This document shows positions 26,586 through 34,957 of a stretch of DNA of 43,886 nt, in pieces (the first letter of the stretch is position 1; each line of letters begins with the position of its first letter). Below the pieces are notes generated by a model. It was not told the origin of the DNA. It saw only the letters and a list, made by a program, of their open reading frames with translations, and searched no databases. The stretch lies in the NCBI GenBank assembly GCA_905182635.1, contig CAJJCM010000032.1, forward strand, positions 1 to 43,886, in the 5' to 3' direction. This stretch comes from an uncultured Candidatus Poseidoniales archaeon. GTDB taxonomy: Archaea; Thermoplasmatota; Poseidoniia; Poseidoniales; Poseidoniaceae. The translations under genes were made by a program, and so were the position numbers.

Positions 26586-26597
26586 CACTCATGAGTG
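26586..26597. promoter_or_regulatory. 12-base perfect palindrome
   Basis: CACTCATGAGTG is a perfect palindrome between the choline kinase gene start (56 bases away) and the actin-like gene stop. Its place upstream of the kinase suggests an operator for a dimeric regulator, but a single copy proves nothing. Confidence 0.3.
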
Positions 26598-26692
26598 GTG
26601 CTGTAGACACATAGAACACAATAAGCCGTTGGGTTCAGGCACAAGCTCTTCACTCACGCAAGAGTAAAAATCCTGGTGTAAAGTGAGTTAAA

Positions 26693-27718
26693 TCAGCGTG
26701 AAGCAAGTGTGAGGTTCTTCCACATTTCTTCTGGAACTTCCATAGCAAGTCGCAGGCCACCCATTGCACCAAGGCGCACAGGGTCGTCGACTACGTGGAC
26801 ATTCACATCGCCCATGTCAGAGAGTCTACGTTCAATCATAGCACCAAGTCCTTTGATACCAGAACCGCCACCTGCAAGAACAATGTTTCGACGGAACTCA
26901 TCGTGGTATTCAGGGTTTGAGCCAGCAATCAATACCTTGACATTCTCAACGATTGGGTCAACGATTGATTCACAAGCACGTTGGATACAATCAGTGATGT
27001 CGAGGTTCATTGCTTTTCCTTCGATTGAAAAGTCAACTAAAACCGGTCCATCAGGTGAAGCATTTCCTACAAAGGAATGCTGTTCCTTCCAGCGGCGAGC
27101 CATATCTTTTGTGATTTGTGCACCACTGTATTTGGATTGAACTTCTTCGATGATTTTTCGGTCGATGAAATCACCAGCATGACCAGTGTGCATTTGATCG
27201 CCGGGTCCTGGGATTGTTCCATAGACACGGCAAAGGTCGGCTGTTCCAGCACCAATATCGATCACTAAGGTATGTTCAATCATGTCCAGTGCATATGCGA
27301 CTGCGAAAGGTTCAGAGATAATCATTGCAGCGTTAACAGAACCTGCTGCTGCATCGAAGATAGCGGTCTTATCGACATAACTTGCTTCAGCTGGAGCGCC
27401 GATTACTGCGACAACACGGTCGTAATCTTCAGGGTCAGAAAGACCGATGAGATGTGTAATGAAGTGAGCGATAAATTCACGGTCTTCTTGGGTATCTTTG
27501 ATTACACCCAATTCCAAAGGACGGAACAGGTTGAGAGCGAGGCGATTCTTGAGGGCTTCTTCACCAAAAAGAACATCTCGCTTGAGGAAATTACGAGCGA
27601 TTGGGTCCTTTGGAGTGCCAATAACTGTTAGTTCTTCTTCTTCGTGGCTATCCGAGGATACCATGACGGAACGGAAGGTTCCTAAATCAATTCCAATATA
27701 CAATATCTCTTCTGCCAT
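26693..27718 (-). CDS. MamK/MreB-like actin-family ATPase
   Basis: A 341-residue actin-fold ATPase from the ATG at 27718. Phosphate 1 is IGIDLGT (8-14), connect 1 is MIISEPFAVAYA (132-143), phosphate 2 is VIDIGAGTAD (152-161), and the adenosine motif is IVLAGGGSGIKG (279-290). The N-terminal stretch GTPKDPIARNFLKRDVLFG and the following LNLFRPLELGVIKD resemble MamK, the magnetosome filament actin, more than MreB or crenactin. No membrane helix is seen. It would form cytosolic filaments. It lies 157 bases after a double zinc-ribbon gene on the same strand. No other magnetosome gene is present, so a MamK-like role in organelle positioning is not implied. Confidence 0.85.
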   Translation of the reverse strand: MAEEILYIGIDLGTFRSVMVSSDSHEEEELTVIGTPKDPIARNFLKRDVLFGEEALKNRLALNLFRPLELGVIKDTQEDREFIAHFITHLIGLSDPEDYDRVVAVIGAPAEASYVDKTAIFDAAAGSVNAAMIISEPFAVAYALDMIEHTLVIDIGAGTADLCRVYGTIPGPGDQMHTGHAGDFIDRKIIEEVQSKYSGAQITKDMARRWKEQHSFVGNASPDGPVLVDFSIEGKAMNLDITDCIQRACESIVDPIVENVKVLIAGSNPEYHDEFRRNIVLAGGGSGIKGLGAMIERRLSDMGDVNVHVVDDPVRLGAMGGLRLAMEVPEEMWKNLTLASR

Positions 27719-27875
27719 AGCACTCAACTACCCTTGCCATTGCGAACTACCTTATGAAGAATACCTCGCTTATGGGAGAAGATGACATCTTAGACAAACA
27801 AATAATATTCATTCCCGGTACATGGCGGATTCTATAGAATCGTGTATTCGGGAGGCTTTTAATTTCGGAGCGGCT

Positions 27876-28892
27876 TCAGCACCATTCTTCACAGCCTTGA
27901 CAATACCATGCAGCGTATTCTGGGTACAGTTGAGCCATTTTCCCACAAGTGGTACATTCTTTAAGCGCATCTTTACCATACATCTCCAAAACCATTTGAA
28001 CATGATAAACATCATCGATACCCAACTGTTGGCGCATTGACCAAAGTAATTGGTCCTCACTTGGAGAAATGATTCCGTCTTCTAAAACGAGTTCAACGAT
28101 ATTACGATAGTCGTCAAAGTCCTGTAAGTTTCGAGCATCAAGAATGATGCCATTCTTTTCTGCAACGATATCTGTGCCGCCGGGGTCGTCAACAAACAAG
28201 ACCAATGATTCGCGTTTCAATTCTTCATGACGAAGTTCAAATGAAATGCGCACTCCTTCAAGCGATGCGAAAACTAAGTCAGAATTATTGTTGATCGTCG
28301 TGCAAATAGAGCGGGCTGTGTCTTCAGCGGAACGGCCCTTCCTCCAACCTAGAGGGTCATCGACGTTGAAGCAATAAAATTCTGTACCTTTACCAGGATA
28401 CTCAAGTCGAATTTCTTCACCTCCGTCAAAACCGTTCGCTACAACTGTAAGTGCTGCAACTTCAGTCGAAACTATGTTGTCTTCATCATCGAAACTAATC
28501 ATGAGGGGTTTTCTTTCTTCTGTTGCAGTATTGAAATGACCTTGCATCCCTGACATCCATTTATCCTCGAGACGGGCAAGGGATTCTTCCTGAACTTTCG
28601 ATAAATTTTTGTCGACACCAAGAACTCCAGCAAGGCTTCCACTTTCAATATCACGCTTGAATTCTTCAATTTGTTCACTGTCTTTATGATATGTGGGGAT
28701 CTCAATTGCAGACGACTCTTCAACGTATTCCGCATCTTTCCATTCGTGTTGACACCCAGCACAATTCAAGTATCCTGCCATGGTCGAAGGTTGTGATTCA
28801 CCACCGCATCGAGGGCAATCACCCCCCTCTGTGAAACCAAGATTATCAACGGCTTCGCGTCGACCTTTGCGTATGCCTCCAAAACCCGCCAT
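27876..28892 (-). CDS. Double zinc-ribbon protein, TerB-like segment, function unknown
   Basis: A 338-residue protein starting at ATG 28892. The N-terminal zinc ribbon has Cys26, Cys29, Cys44 and Cys47 (CPRCGG, CAGC). A long charged helical stretch follows (about 60-125), then a beta-rich central domain (about 140-245) with ARSICTTINNNSDLVFASLEG, whose layout recalls repeats in phage structural proteins. A helical segment with EDGIISPSEDQLLWSMRQQLG resembles TerB/DnaJ-like acidic helices. The C-terminus is a second zinc ribbon (Cys313, 316, 331, 334, with Cys338 as last residue). It precedes the actin-like gene, which suggests a working partnership. The long form with a TTG start at 28958 is unlikely. 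Confidence 0.72.
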   Translation of the reverse strand: MAGFGGIRKGRREAVDNLGFTEGGDCPRCGGESQPSTMAGYLNCAGCQHEWKDAEYVEESSAIEIPTYHKDSEQIEEFKRDIESGSLAGVLGVDKNLSKVQEESLARLEDKWMSGMQGHFNTATEERKPLMISFDDEDNIVSTEVAALTVVANGFDGGEEIRLEYPGKGTEFYCFNVDDPLGWRKGRSAEDTARSICTTINNNSDLVFASLEGVRISFELRHEELKRESLVLFVDDPGGTDIVAEKNGIILDARNLQDFDDYRNIVELVLEDGIISPSEDQLLWSMRQQLGIDDVYHVQMVLEMYGKDALKECTTCGKMAQLYPEYAAWYCQGCEEWC

Positions 28893-28959
28893 ATTGCTGC
28901 CACATCCTTGCCTTTCTATCAAGGCTTTGGAGGAAAGAAATGAGAATCGAATACACAAT

Positions 28960-29808
28960 TCAACGCTTAGGAATCGCTTTTAGTCCATATCGTATCTTTC
29001 CTTCTTGCGCATATATTCGGCGGACTGCGAAATTGACTGTATCGCCAATCTTCGGTAAATATTCTATATCGTCAGTGACAAGAAAAACTCCTCGAGGACC
29101 CTGCTCAAAACGAACCAAAAGAGTTTGAATCCCACCAAGAATTGGTGCGCGTAATGAAAATTCTGATGGGGCGCCAGCAGCGCTTAGTTTCGTCCAAGAT
29201 TCCACTTGAGCCTCAGGGACAAGTGAATGAGACTCAGGTGAGAGGCGCAGGCCATCTTCGTCAAGTTGACGCGGCGGCCAAATCATACGGTCACCGACTT
29301 TTTGAGAAGCAAGGGACAGTCGTGCACGTGCGCCTTCGATGTACTGAGATGGAGAAATATATGCCCCTTGTGAGACATGACTTACTTCTTGTTCAAGTTT
29401 CCATGCATTCTCCATATCATGATAGAAGTCTGCATCAATAATTTCGACATCCTCGGGTGCTTCGAAATCATAGGAGTCAGCATTGGATTTTGCTACGACA
29501 AGTGTTGCTTCATCACCACTCAAAAGGTCCCATTCAATGGATTCAAAATCTAAATCCTCATTGTGAGCAATTGAATCAACCCCAGTAGCAAGATATACCG
29601 TTTGCGCATCGACCGAATCCGAGAGATGAATCGATTCAACAGAATACCCTTTACTGTGCATAAATTGAATGCCTGCAATTGCCATTGTCGTGGCATCACT
29701 GTCAGGGCCATAGACGATTTTTTCTTCGTGGACATAAGATGATTGAATGAAGATGGAGTCGCCATTCTCAACCACTAAATAACCCTTCCAATGAGAATGT
29801 TCACCCAT
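28960..29808 (-). CDS. DUF35 OB-fold acyl-CoA-associated protein with extra N-terminal domain
   Basis: A 282-residue partner of the adjacent thiolase. The C-terminal third (about 190-280) is the DUF35/ACAC OB-fold with LLVRFEQGPRGVFLVTDDIEYLPKIGDTV. In such proteins a rubredoxin-like zinc ribbon precedes the OB fold; here the matching spot reads RMIWPPRQLDEDG and has lost all four Cys. The first about 150 residues form an additional domain I cannot place, with GYLVVENG at its start. The ATG at 29808 overlaps the thiolase stop by eight bases and has GGAGGGAGCGG upstream, so the two are translationally coupled. In archaea such proteins bridge thiolase and HMG-CoA synthase. Confidence 0.72.
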   Translation of the reverse strand: MGEHSHWKGYLVVENGDSIFIQSSYVHEEKIVYGPDSDATTMAIAGIQFMHSKGYSVESIHLSDSVDAQTVYLATGVDSIAHNEDLDFESIEWDLLSGDEATLVVAKSNADSYDFEAPEDVEIIDADFYHDMENAWKLEQEVSHVSQGAYISPSQYIEGARARLSLASQKVGDRMIWPPRQLDEDGLRLSPESHSLVPEAQVESWTKLSAAGAPSEFSLRAPILGGIQTLLVRFEQGPRGVFLVTDDIEYLPKIGDTVNFAVRRIYAQEGKIRYGLKAIPKR

Positions 29809-30976
29809 TCCGCTCCCTCCCGAAGATGTGAACGGCACAGGTAGCTCCTGAGCCTCCAACATTGTGTGTCAAACCAATTTCAGCATCCCTCACTTGACGA
29901 GAATCTTCAACAGTTCCCCTCAATTGTTTGAATACCTCTACGGCTTGTCCTGTTCCAGTTGCACCAAGTGGATGACCTTTCGATTTGAGACCTCCACTTG
30001 GATTGATACAGACTGAGCCTTCATTCCTCACACCTTGTCCTTCACGTGCAAACACGCCACCTTGACCTTGCTCTGAAAACCCAAGGTCTTCAGTCGCCAT
30101 CAATTCCGCTATCGTAAAACAATCATGGACTTCAGCCAAATCAATATCGTTCGAAGTTAAACCAGCAGCAGAATATGCTGATTTCGATGCTTTTTGTGTT
30201 GCTAATAATTGTGTAACAGAAGGTCGGTCATGAAGAGCTAATCGATCCGAGGCGGCACCAGAGGAACGGATCCATACTGGGTCATCGGTAAATTGTCGAA
30301 CAACATGGTCCGCAGCAAGAATTACACACGATGCACCGTCGGATGTTGGGCAGCAATCATACAATGTAAGAGGGTCGGCAACCATAAAACCGCTTTCAGC
30401 CTTTTCAAAAGATATCTGCTTTCGAATGTGGGCATGCTCATTTTCAAAACCATGCATATGATTCTTAACACTGATATTGACCAAATCATCGTGCGATGAA
30501 TCGTGTTCATGGAAATGGCGTCGTGCCATCAATGCATAGGTACCTGGAAATGTTAGGCCTGCAAGTCGCTCCCATTCGGTATCGCCAGAAACGCCGAGCC
30601 AGAAACGTTTTCTTTCTGCAGACAAATCATTCATTTTCTCAATTCCGCCCGCCACAACAATATCGGCCTGACCGCTTTTGATAGCCATCCAAGCATCACG
30701 TAAGGCGAATCCAGAAGATGCACATGCATTTTCTACGCGTCGGACAGGAATTCCATCCAATCCTGAATGTTCAGTGAGCAAAGCTGCAGTATTCCCAAGT
30801 TGAGCACCGCCAAAGGCCACGCTTCCAATGAATGCTTCGTCAACTTGTCGAGGTTCAAAATCACGATCTACACTTGAGTAGGCATTTTCTGCCGCTTCGG
30901 CCCACATTCCTTTGAGGCCAAGTTTGTGATTACCATACTTTGTTTGACCCGCACCGATGACGGCAACATCGACCAT
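29801..30976 (-). CDS. Thiolase (SCPx/acetyl-CoA C-acetyltransferase type)
   Basis: A 391-residue thiolase-fold enzyme from ATG 30976. The nucleophile is Cys85 in VENACASSGFAL; the second active-site blocks are EVHDCFTIAELM, NPSGGLKSKGHPLGATG with the catalytic His, and GGSGAT at the C-terminal end. The overall pattern is that of the SCPx/archaeal thiolases that work with a DUF35 protein. It would condense two acetyl-CoA (mevalonate entry) or cleave 3-ketoacyl-CoA. Extension to 31084 adds 36 residues without family similarity and would run into the divergent kptA. It overlaps the DUF35 gene by eight bases. Confidence 0.9.
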   Translation of the reverse strand: MVDVAVIGAGQTKYGNHKLGLKGMWAEAAENAYSSVDRDFEPRQVDEAFIGSVAFGGAQLGNTAALLTEHSGLDGIPVRRVENACASSGFALRDAWMAIKSGQADIVVAGGIEKMNDLSAERKRFWLGVSGDTEWERLAGLTFPGTYALMARRHFHEHDSSHDDLVNISVKNHMHGFENEHAHIRKQISFEKAESGFMVADPLTLYDCCPTSDGASCVILAADHVVRQFTDDPVWIRSSGAASDRLALHDRPSVTQLLATQKASKSAYSAAGLTSNDIDLAEVHDCFTIAELMATEDLGFSEQGQGGVFAREGQGVRNEGSVCINPSGGLKSKGHPLGATGTGQAVEVFKQLRGTVEDSRQVRDAEIGLTHNVGGSGATCAVHIFGRERNG

Positions 30977-31087
30977 GACATACCCAAGAAGAACAAGCAT
31001 TTGATTGAGTCGGTCAACGGAATTCATGCCTTTATTTCGTTCGAACCATCCGTAGAGTCTAAGAACACCCTCTACTCCCCTCAAAAC

Positions 31088-31837
31088 ATGCTACGACAAT
31101 GTAGAGCGCACGGGCACTTCAAAGGTGCTAATTGCCCCACCTGTAACGAAGAAGGAAAATTCATCATGAGTGACCGAGAATCGAACTCTCTCGGCCGAAT
31201 GTTGGCACTGGTCTTGCGACACGCTCCTGAAAAGTTTAATGTTGAAATGGACATCAATGGATGGGTCAATGGACGAGAACTTTCCGAATCAATTTCAAAG
31301 CAACGTCGCCACTATCACTGGCTCCGCGGTTGGCATTTCGCTGCTATCGCTAACGCTGATGATAAGGGACGCTACCAAGTCGAAGGTGAAATGCTTCGTG
31401 CCACATATGGACATTCAATTGAACTCGAACTCGATCTCCCTACAGACGAAATCCCTGAAGGACTTTATTGGCCTTGTGAAGAAGAACAAGTAGAGACGAC
31501 CAAAGAATTTGGAATCACAACTGGCGACCGAAAGCACATTCACCTCTCCCGAAGCATTACCAATGCTATGGAAGCAGGCCATGTTCGTATTCAACGACCG
31601 GCGATTCTTGAAGTTGATACTGTTCGTGCAATTGCAGATGGACACATCATCTACAGAGCTGGAAAGACAGTGTTCCTCGTCGATGAAATGCCTGGTGAAT
31701 ACCTTTACCGCATTGATGCTGATGACCCAATAATTTTGGAAGTCGTTGCTCAATGGGAAATGGAAGAGCAAATTGCAGAGCAGGAAGAGAAAGATGCAGA
31801 GCAGGCAGAAAAACTTGCAAAGCAAGAAGAAGAGTGA
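31088..31837 (+). CDS. kptA: RNA 2'-phosphotransferase Tpt1/KptA
   Basis: Removes a 2'-phosphate from RNA using NAD+, a step of tRNA splicing in eukaryotes. The 249-residue protein begins at ATG 31088 with a Cys/His zinc finger (CRAHGHFKGANCPTC) common in archaeal versions. The catalytic core shows LVLRHAPEKFN, DINGWV, MLRATYGHS and GDRKHIHLSRS, matching the family Arg-His-Arg-Arg set. A highly charged Glu/Lys/Gln helix ends the protein. A longer frame from 30926 adds 54 unrelated residues overlapping the divergent thiolase start. It abuts the convergent zinc-ribbon gene with zero bases between stops. Confidence 0.9.
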   Translation: MLRQCRAHGHFKGANCPTCNEEGKFIMSDRESNSLGRMLALVLRHAPEKFNVEMDINGWVNGRELSESISKQRRHYHWLRGWHFAAIANADDKGRYQVEGEMLRATYGHSIELELDLPTDEIPEGLYWPCEEEQVETTKEFGITTGDRKHIHLSRSITNAMEAGHVRIQRPAILEVDTVRAIADGHIIYRAGKTVFLVDEMPGEYLYRIDADDPIILEVVAQWEMEEQIAEQEEKDAEQAEKLAKQEEE

Positions 31838-32173
31838 TTAACGCTTTTCGCCGCAAGAGGCGCAGAAGTCGAGATCCTTCTCGAGATGATTCCCACACCC
31901 TTTGCAATGAGGTTGTCCTACATTGAGCGTTTCTATCTTGGAAACTTGCTTTGGAATGTCCTCACGGTCATTCGGTTTGACAAAATGCAGTGGGTCAATC
32001 CCATGTTCCATAAGTTCACGGAATCGGTTTCCAAAAATAATGGCTTCTTGTATAGCAGATTCGATTTGAAGTTGTCGTGATTCTCGTTCTATACGGTCAT
32101 CAATTCCCTCCGATTCTTCGAGAATGGCTTGTAGGTGGCGCATAAAGTCGCTCAGTGATGGACCGTCGGACAT
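31838..32173 (-). CDS. Helical protein with C-terminal zinc ribbon, 111 residues
   Basis: The ATG at 32173 gives a 111-residue protein. The first about 80 residues are helical and charged (DRIERESRQLQIESAIQEAIIFGNRFRELMEHG), possibly a coiled coil. The last 20 hold CKGCG and CASCG, two Cys pairs of a zinc ribbon. The frame continues upstream to 32341 but that part lacks coding character and overlaps the divergent IPK gene. Its stop directly abuts the kptA stop. Unknown function; a protein- or RNA-binding adaptor is a reasonable guess. Confidence 0.65.
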   Translation of the reverse strand: MSDGPSLSDFMRHLQAILEESEGIDDRIERESRQLQIESAIQEAIIFGNRFRELMEHGIDPLHFVKPNDREDIPKQVSKIETLNVGQPHCKGCGNHLEKDLDFCASCGEKR

Positions 32174-32276
32174 ATTCCTTGCTTCACTCCGTGGGTCATC
32201 AATGCTTGGTGAGAAAATTGTCCTTTGATTGAAAATGAAGGGGCATCCTCTTGAGCGATTTCCTCTTGGCAGACAC

Positions 32277-33101
32277 ATGCGTGAGCGAGTGGTTATCAAA
32301 TGGGGTGGAGGCCTTATTACTGACAAATCATCCTTTTGCACACCGGATTTAGAGATATTAGAGAGGCTGGCACAAACTGTTTCTGCTTGTCAAAGCCATG
32401 ACATCGATGTTGTACTGGTCCATGGTGCTGGCTCATTCGGTCATTTGAGGGCAAAGCACTGGCGATTACATGAAGGTATACTCCCCAATGTTGAATTTGA
32501 ACCAGACAACATATGCACATCTCAACTTGAAGCAGTCAATCAAGTACGAAAAGAAATGCTCCAACTCAACACCCATGTATGCAACGCCCTCGTTCAGAAG
32601 AACCTCACGCCAAAGATTCATCCACCCCATCTGTGGGCAAAAAATACTGGTCCTGATTTTTTGGGTTCCCTCGAGAGATTCTTGGAGCAAAGCGATGCAC
32701 AAATCCACGTCACTTTTGGCGATGTGGTTGATGTCGAAGGTGACCAACAATTTGGAATACTTTCGGGCGATGACCTCGTCGTTCGTTTGGCGATTGAATT
32801 ACCTCAAGTAAAACGATTAGTGTTTGCAATTAAAGGAGTCGATGGACTGCTACGATTTCCTCCTGAACAAGCCAATGAAAACGACCTTATCGAAAACTGG
32901 TCGCCAGAGATTGAGTTTGAAGGTACCCATCAATCGGAAATTGATGTGACCGGAGGCATCGGTCTAAAAGCCGCTCGTGGCTCACTTATTGCATCTCATG
33001 GAATAGAAGTAATCATGGTAAATGGTGGAAAGTCAGAACGGGTATTCGGCGCGATGCTCGGCAATCCGGTAAGAGGTACGATTGTAACTGCTAAAAAGTG
33101 A
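32277..33101 (+). CDS. ipk: Isopentenyl phosphate kinase
   Basis: Amino-acid-kinase-fold enzyme of 274 residues that converts isopentenyl phosphate to IPP. Landmarks: VVIKWGGGLITDK at the N-terminus, VLVHGAGSFGHLRAKHW with the catalytic/phosphate-binding His, DVVDV, ILSGDDLVVRLA, and a C-terminal DVTGGIGLKAARG. The ATG at 32277 matches the usual start; earlier TTG and ATG codons (32229, 32235) would add 14-16 residues. It is followed 98 bases later by the IDI-GGPPS fusion, matching the next two reactions. Its presence indicates the archaeal alternative mevalonate route. Confidence 0.9.
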   Translation: MRERVVIKWGGGLITDKSSFCTPDLEILERLAQTVSACQSHDIDVVLVHGAGSFGHLRAKHWRLHEGILPNVEFEPDNICTSQLEAVNQVRKEMLQLNTHVCNALVQKNLTPKIHPPHLWAKNTGPDFLGSLERFLEQSDAQIHVTFGDVVDVEGDQQFGILSGDDLVVRLAIELPQVKRLVFAIKGVDGLLRFPPEQANENDLIENWSPEIEFEGTHQSEIDVTGGIGLKAARGSLIASHGIEVIMVNGGKSERVFGAMLGNPVRGTIVTAKK

Positions 33102-33115
33102 ACTGCACACTCTTT

Positions 33116-33139
33116 TAGATACAAATATGAATGTATCTA
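33116..33139. promoter_or_regulatory. 24-base inverted repeat before IDI-GGPPS
   Basis: TAGATACA and TGTATCTA are perfect 8-base arms around an 8-base centre. The repeat lies five bases before the TATA-like element at 33144, a location where a bound dimer would block TBP/TFB. It could instead be an end-of-transcript hairpin for ipk, but no T-run follows. Confidence 0.4.
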
Positions 33140-33143
33140 TCAA

Positions 33144-33152
33144 CATAAAATA
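33144..33152 (+). promoter_or_regulatory. TATA-like box for IDI-GGPPS
   Basis: CATAAAATA is an AT-rich archaeal box A candidate. Transcription would begin about 25 bases later (near 33174), after the first in-frame ATG at 33164, which is why the ATG at 33200 is preferred for the gene. Confidence 0.4.
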
Positions 33153-33199
33153 GAGAACTCTTCATGTACCGTGTGCGAATCCATTGGGTTGGGGTTCAC

Positions 33200-34957
33200 A
33201 TGGCCGGCTATGAGATTGAAGATGTTCAAAGTGTCGAACTCTCCGATTCAGAGCAAGATTTACTCAACTCCATTGGTGCAGATGCTGACCAATCAAAATT
33301 GATGGCTGAGGCGATCATTGCAGTAACTGAGAAAGATGAAGTCGTAGGTCCAATGTCAAAAATCACTGCCCATCGTGATGCAGGGTCTTACCATCGAGCA
33401 TTCAGCGTTCTTCTTTTCGACTCAAATAAGCGGCTGCTTCTCCAACGAAGAGCCGATGAGAAAGTTACTTTCCCAGGCGTTTGGGCGAATTCCTGTTGTT
33501 CTCACCCCCTTCATTCTGAAGATGAATTGAATGAAGAAAATGCCCTCGGCGTCAAAAATGCTGCCATACGTAAATTAGAACAAGAACTCGGGATTTCACC
33601 ATCATGCTTTTCGGTTGAAGATTTCCACTTCATGACGAAAATGCGGTACTCTGCACGAATGAACGAGACATGGATTGAACGAGAAATCGACCATATTTTG
33701 ATTGCTCAAGTCGATGTCGAACTCAATCCCAACCCGAATGAAGTATCGGATGTCGCTTGGGTGACCTATGAGGAACTTGAGGAATTATTGCTCGAAGAAG
33801 AACCAAAGAATGGCTCTATCGCACCTTGGTTCCGTTGTATTGCTGCTCGAATAATGAATCGTGAATGGTGGAATGCCGTTGGAAATAATTCCGCATTAGA
33901 AGAACTCGCCGATGATAAAATCCATGACATGGGTGATGTTACACATTTGCTGCCGGAAGCAGAAGGCGCTGGATTAGACCTCTCTGTTCTTGAAGTCAAA
34001 CCCCTTGTCGAACAACGGATAATGAACAGTTTGATGGCATCTCGTCACCAGCGTTTGGCTGCAGCCATGACGCATTTGATTCACGGTGGTGGAAAACGCC
34101 TGCGTGCGACATTACCTTGGCTTGTAGGTAAGGCAGTGGGGGACTCACATTCAGGAATGTTAGATGTAGGTGCTGCGATTGAAATTGTGCATAATTTCAC
34201 ACTGGTTCACGACGACATCATGGATGATGATGATATCCGAAGAGGAAGAAATGCAGTTCATATTGAATTCGACCTTCCAACTGCAATCAATGCAGGAGAT
34301 GCCATGTTGGCAATTGCATTCGAACGTTTAGTACAGGCAGAAGGATTAGAAGCGACCGATGTAGCAGCCTTGGTGAATCGAATTGCTTGGATGGTTCGAC
34401 GGGTCAGTGAAGGACAGCAAATGGATATCGAATTTGAAGATGAATTAGCGGTCTCCGAAGAGGATTACATCGAGATGATTGAAGGAAAGACTGCTGTCAT
34501 GTTCCTCACCTGTGCTGAAATCGGTGCTCGAATGGCAGGAGCCGACCAAGAAACAATTGACTGTATGGCCGACTGGGGTCTTGCAGTGGGATTGTGTTTC
34601 CAACTGATGGACGATTTAATTGATGTTGTTTCAGACTCGTCTGTCCTTGGTAAGCCTGCAGGTTCAGATGTTGCCCAAGGAAAGCGAACGCTCATGGTAA
34701 TCCATGCGCTTGCACAACCCGATTCAAAAGATAAAACAACGCTTCTTGCTGCACTTGGAAAGGGAGAAGAGACTGACTCTGAATCCATAGATGCTGCTTT
34801 ACAAGCTCTTGGCAATTTAGGCTCAATTGATTATGCAAGGCAAAGAGCGGTGGAATACCACGCGAAAGCACACGCTTGTCTCGACCGTATCCCTCAAGGA
34901 CCTTCTCTGCGAGCACTCCGTGAACTGACTGATTTCCAACTGAAACGTATTAATTGA
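33200..34957 (+). CDS. Fused type I IPP isomerase and GGPP synthase
   Basis: A 585-residue bifunctional protein. Residues about 30-225 are a Nudix-type isopentenyl diphosphate isomerase: the catalytic Cys region is ANSCCSHPLH (97-105) and the second active-site Glu lies in EREIDHILIAQ. Residues about 262-585 are a trans-prenyltransferase with the FARM DDIMDDDDIRRG (338-349), GGGKRLR, and the second Asp motif DDLID (471-475). Phe333, five residues before the first motif, fits short-chain archaeal GGPP synthases. The fusion would interconvert IPP and DMAPP and extend them for ether lipids. Both active sites look intact. An ATG at 33164 would add 12 residues. It overlaps the MOSC gene end by eight bases. 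Confidence 0.92.
   Translation: MAGYEIEDVQSVELSDSEQDLLNSIGADADQSKLMAEAIIAVTEKDEVVGPMSKITAHRDAGSYHRAFSVLLFDSNKRLLLQRRADEKVTFPGVWANSCCSHPLHSEDELNEENALGVKNAAIRKLEQELGISPSCFSVEDFHFMTKMRYSARMNETWIEREIDHILIAQVDVELNPNPNEVSDVAWVTYEELEELLLEEEPKNGSIAPWFRCIAARIMNREWWNAVGNNSALEELADDKIHDMGDVTHLLPEAEGAGLDLSVLEVKPLVEQRIMNSLMASRHQRLAAAMTHLIHGGGKRLRATLPWLVGKAVGDSHSGMLDVGAAIEIVHNFTLVHDDIMDDDDIRRGRNAVHIEFDLPTAINAGDAMLAIAFERLVQAEGLEATDVAALVNRIAWMVRRVSEGQQMDIEFEDELAVSEEDYIEMIEGKTAVMFLTCAEIGARMAGADQETIDCMADWGLAVGLCFQLMDDLIDVVSDSSVLGKPAGSDVAQGKRTLMVIHALAQPDSKDKTTLLAALGKGEETDSESIDAALQALGNLGSIDYARQRAVEYHAKAHACLDRIPQGPSLRALRELTDFQLKRIN

Noticed and set aside
23801-26692. Defence island or mobile element
   Set aside because: No integrase, transposase, nuclease, toxin-antitoxin pair, terminal repeats or tRNA attachment site seen; only a loosely packed stretch with one likely transferred gene.
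26693-27718. Magnetosome island
   Set aside because: The actin is MamK-like, but no other mam gene or iron transporter cluster is present.
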